Under the pieces are notes generated by a model. It was not told the origin of the DNA. It made no database searches and saw only the letters and a program-made list of their open reading frames with translations. Shown here one piece after another: positions 63,368-64,000 of a stretch of DNA of 64,000 nucleotides (position 1 is its first letter; each line of letters begins with the position of its first letter). The translations under genes and the position numbers were made by a program. The stretch comes from Clavibacter sp. B3I6 (GTDB lineage: Bacteria; Actinomycetota; Actinomycetes; Actinomycetales; Microbacteriaceae), in NCBI RefSeq assembly GCF_030816895.1, contig NZ_JAUSYL010000001.1:2046001-2110000 (forward strand), read 5' to 3'.

Positions 63368-63483
63368 CTCGCCGAGCCCCCCGAGAGGCTCCCGTCGACA
63401 TGGACATGGGAGCCGATCGGCGCCGTCGCGGCCTGCGCTTCCTGCTCGGCGCGGAAGGAGGGATCGGCCATGCGTCGGGTCAT
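63364..63483 (-). CDS. Possible 39-residue ORF coupled to the small membrane protein
   Basis: Short polar peptide beginning MTRRMADPSFRAEQEAQAA. Evidence is only position: its TGA overlaps the start codon of the next gene. It may be spurious. Confidence 0.25.
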   Translation of the reverse strand: MTRRMADPSFRAEQEAQAATAPIGSHVHVDGSLSGGSAR

Positions 63484-63511
63484 GCCCCGACCGTACGCGG
63501 TGGCGACGTTG

Positions 63512-64000
63512 CTACGCCTCCTCGTCGCGCCCGGTGACGGCCCGGCGGATGCGCGCGATCTCCACCTTCGGCACGCGGTCGGCGGTCAGGAGGCCGTTGG
63601 TCTCCTGCATCGTGTCGGTGAGCTGCGTGTAGCAGGACCCCGCGAGGATCCGGCTCATGCGGATGGCGTCGTAGAGCCCGGTGATGCGCGTGATCCAGTC
63701 GTCGCCGTCGACCGCGGCCGTGTAGCCCCAGCCGTCCTCGCGGGGGCCGCCCGGCTGGAAGTCCACGCCGCCGAACTCGGTGAGCATGAGCGGCTGGCCC
63801 GCGTACGCGACGCCGTCGACGAGGATGCGCCGCCCGCCCGGGCCCATGGTGGAGAGCAGGCGGTCGCGGGCGGCGTCGTCGGCGTAGGTGCCGGCGAGGA
63901 CGGATCCGACGCCCTCGTAGTCGTGGATGGAGACGATGTCGCTGGAGGTGTGCTCCCACCCGTCGTTCGAGATGACGGGCCGGGAGCCGTCGAGCGCGCG
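63512..64000 (-). CDS. GH2 glycosidase, 3' end (5' part outside window)
   Basis: 163 C-terminal residues of a GH2 TIM barrel: a barrel strand ISNDGWEHTSSDIVSIHDYEG, the nucleophile in MLTEFGG and the ending SCYTQLTDTMQETNGLL. This ending closely follows that of the GH2 enzyme at 26530-28386 (CFTQLTDTFQEQNGIY), so the two are paralogues. The gene runs off the right edge of the window. Confidence 0.85.
   Translation of the reverse strand, partial: RALDGSRPVISNDGWEHTSSDIVSIHDYEGVGSVLAGTYADDAARDRLLSTMGPGGRRILVDGVAYAGQPLMLTEFGGVDFQPGGPREDGWGYTAAVDGDDWITRITGLYDAIRMSRILAGSCYTQLTDTMQETNGLLTADRVPKVEIARIRRAVTGRDEEA

Overview
The window is very GC-rich, with strong third-position G/C bias, few A/T-rich gaps, GGAGG-type ribosome sites and many ATGA or GTGA start/stop overlaps. 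Product content (several MalFG-type sugar ABC transporters with ROK, TetR or no local regulator, Gfo/Idh oxidoreductases, GH2 enzymes, MMPL transporter, secreted serine protease) points to a high-GC actinobacterium of the Microbacteriaceae, probably Clavibacter or a close relative. The genus is an inference from composition and gene mix. No rRNA, tRNA, CRISPR array, transposase or integrase was seen.

Layout. 1-4.7 kb: 3' part of an acetyl-xylan-esterase-like hydrolase, a charged helical protein, a sarcosine-oxidase-type flavoenzyme, a HAD phosphatase and a small secreted protein. 4.7-7.9 kb: a minus-strand sugar ABC importer. 8.1-13 kb: housekeeping and stress genes, including an MDR oxidoreductase broken by a frameshift next to its divergent TetR regulator, a truncated YefM-like peptide, a luciferase-like oxidoreductase and arfB. 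13-21 kb: secreted serine protease, PAP2 phosphatase, MFS and MMPL exporters with a TetR, and a ROK regulator. 21.3-28.4 kb: a plus-strand catabolic operon (binding protein, two permeases, Gfo/Idh oxidoreductase, ThuA protein, GH2 glycosidase). 28.5-36.9 kb: an island-like block with a uracil-DNA-glycosylase-like protein, an unknown glycine/alanine-rich protein and a type I restriction system (hsdM, frameshifted hsdS, hsdR). 37-41.5 kb: a UvrA-like ABC protein and the mesD-mesX methionine synthase pair. 41.8-47 kb: a third sugar ABC operon on the minus strand with a divergent TetR. 47.9-50.2 kb: DHA2 efflux pump and TetR. 50.2-55.5 kb: a four-gene overlapping sulfur/methionine operon (MalY-like lyase, frameshifted; MetE-like; MetY; flavin monooxygenase). 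55.5-64 kb: small proteins, MerR, aldehyde dehydrogenase, LysR, GNAT, a nonsense-interrupted phosphotransferase, hydrolase, cupin and the 3' end of a second GH2 gene.

How parts fit. Three carbohydrate import systems and two GH2 enzymes suggest a plant- or polysaccharide-associated life. Two separate methionine modules lie 10 kb apart. A 32-bp exact direct repeat, one copy of which is the 3' end of a permease gene, brackets the 13.3 kb from 28.5 to 41.8 kb; the left copy is a bare remnant of a permease end. Four genes are broken by single-base changes (two consistent with one missing base, one with one extra base, one amber codon). This could be real decay or residual sequence error.
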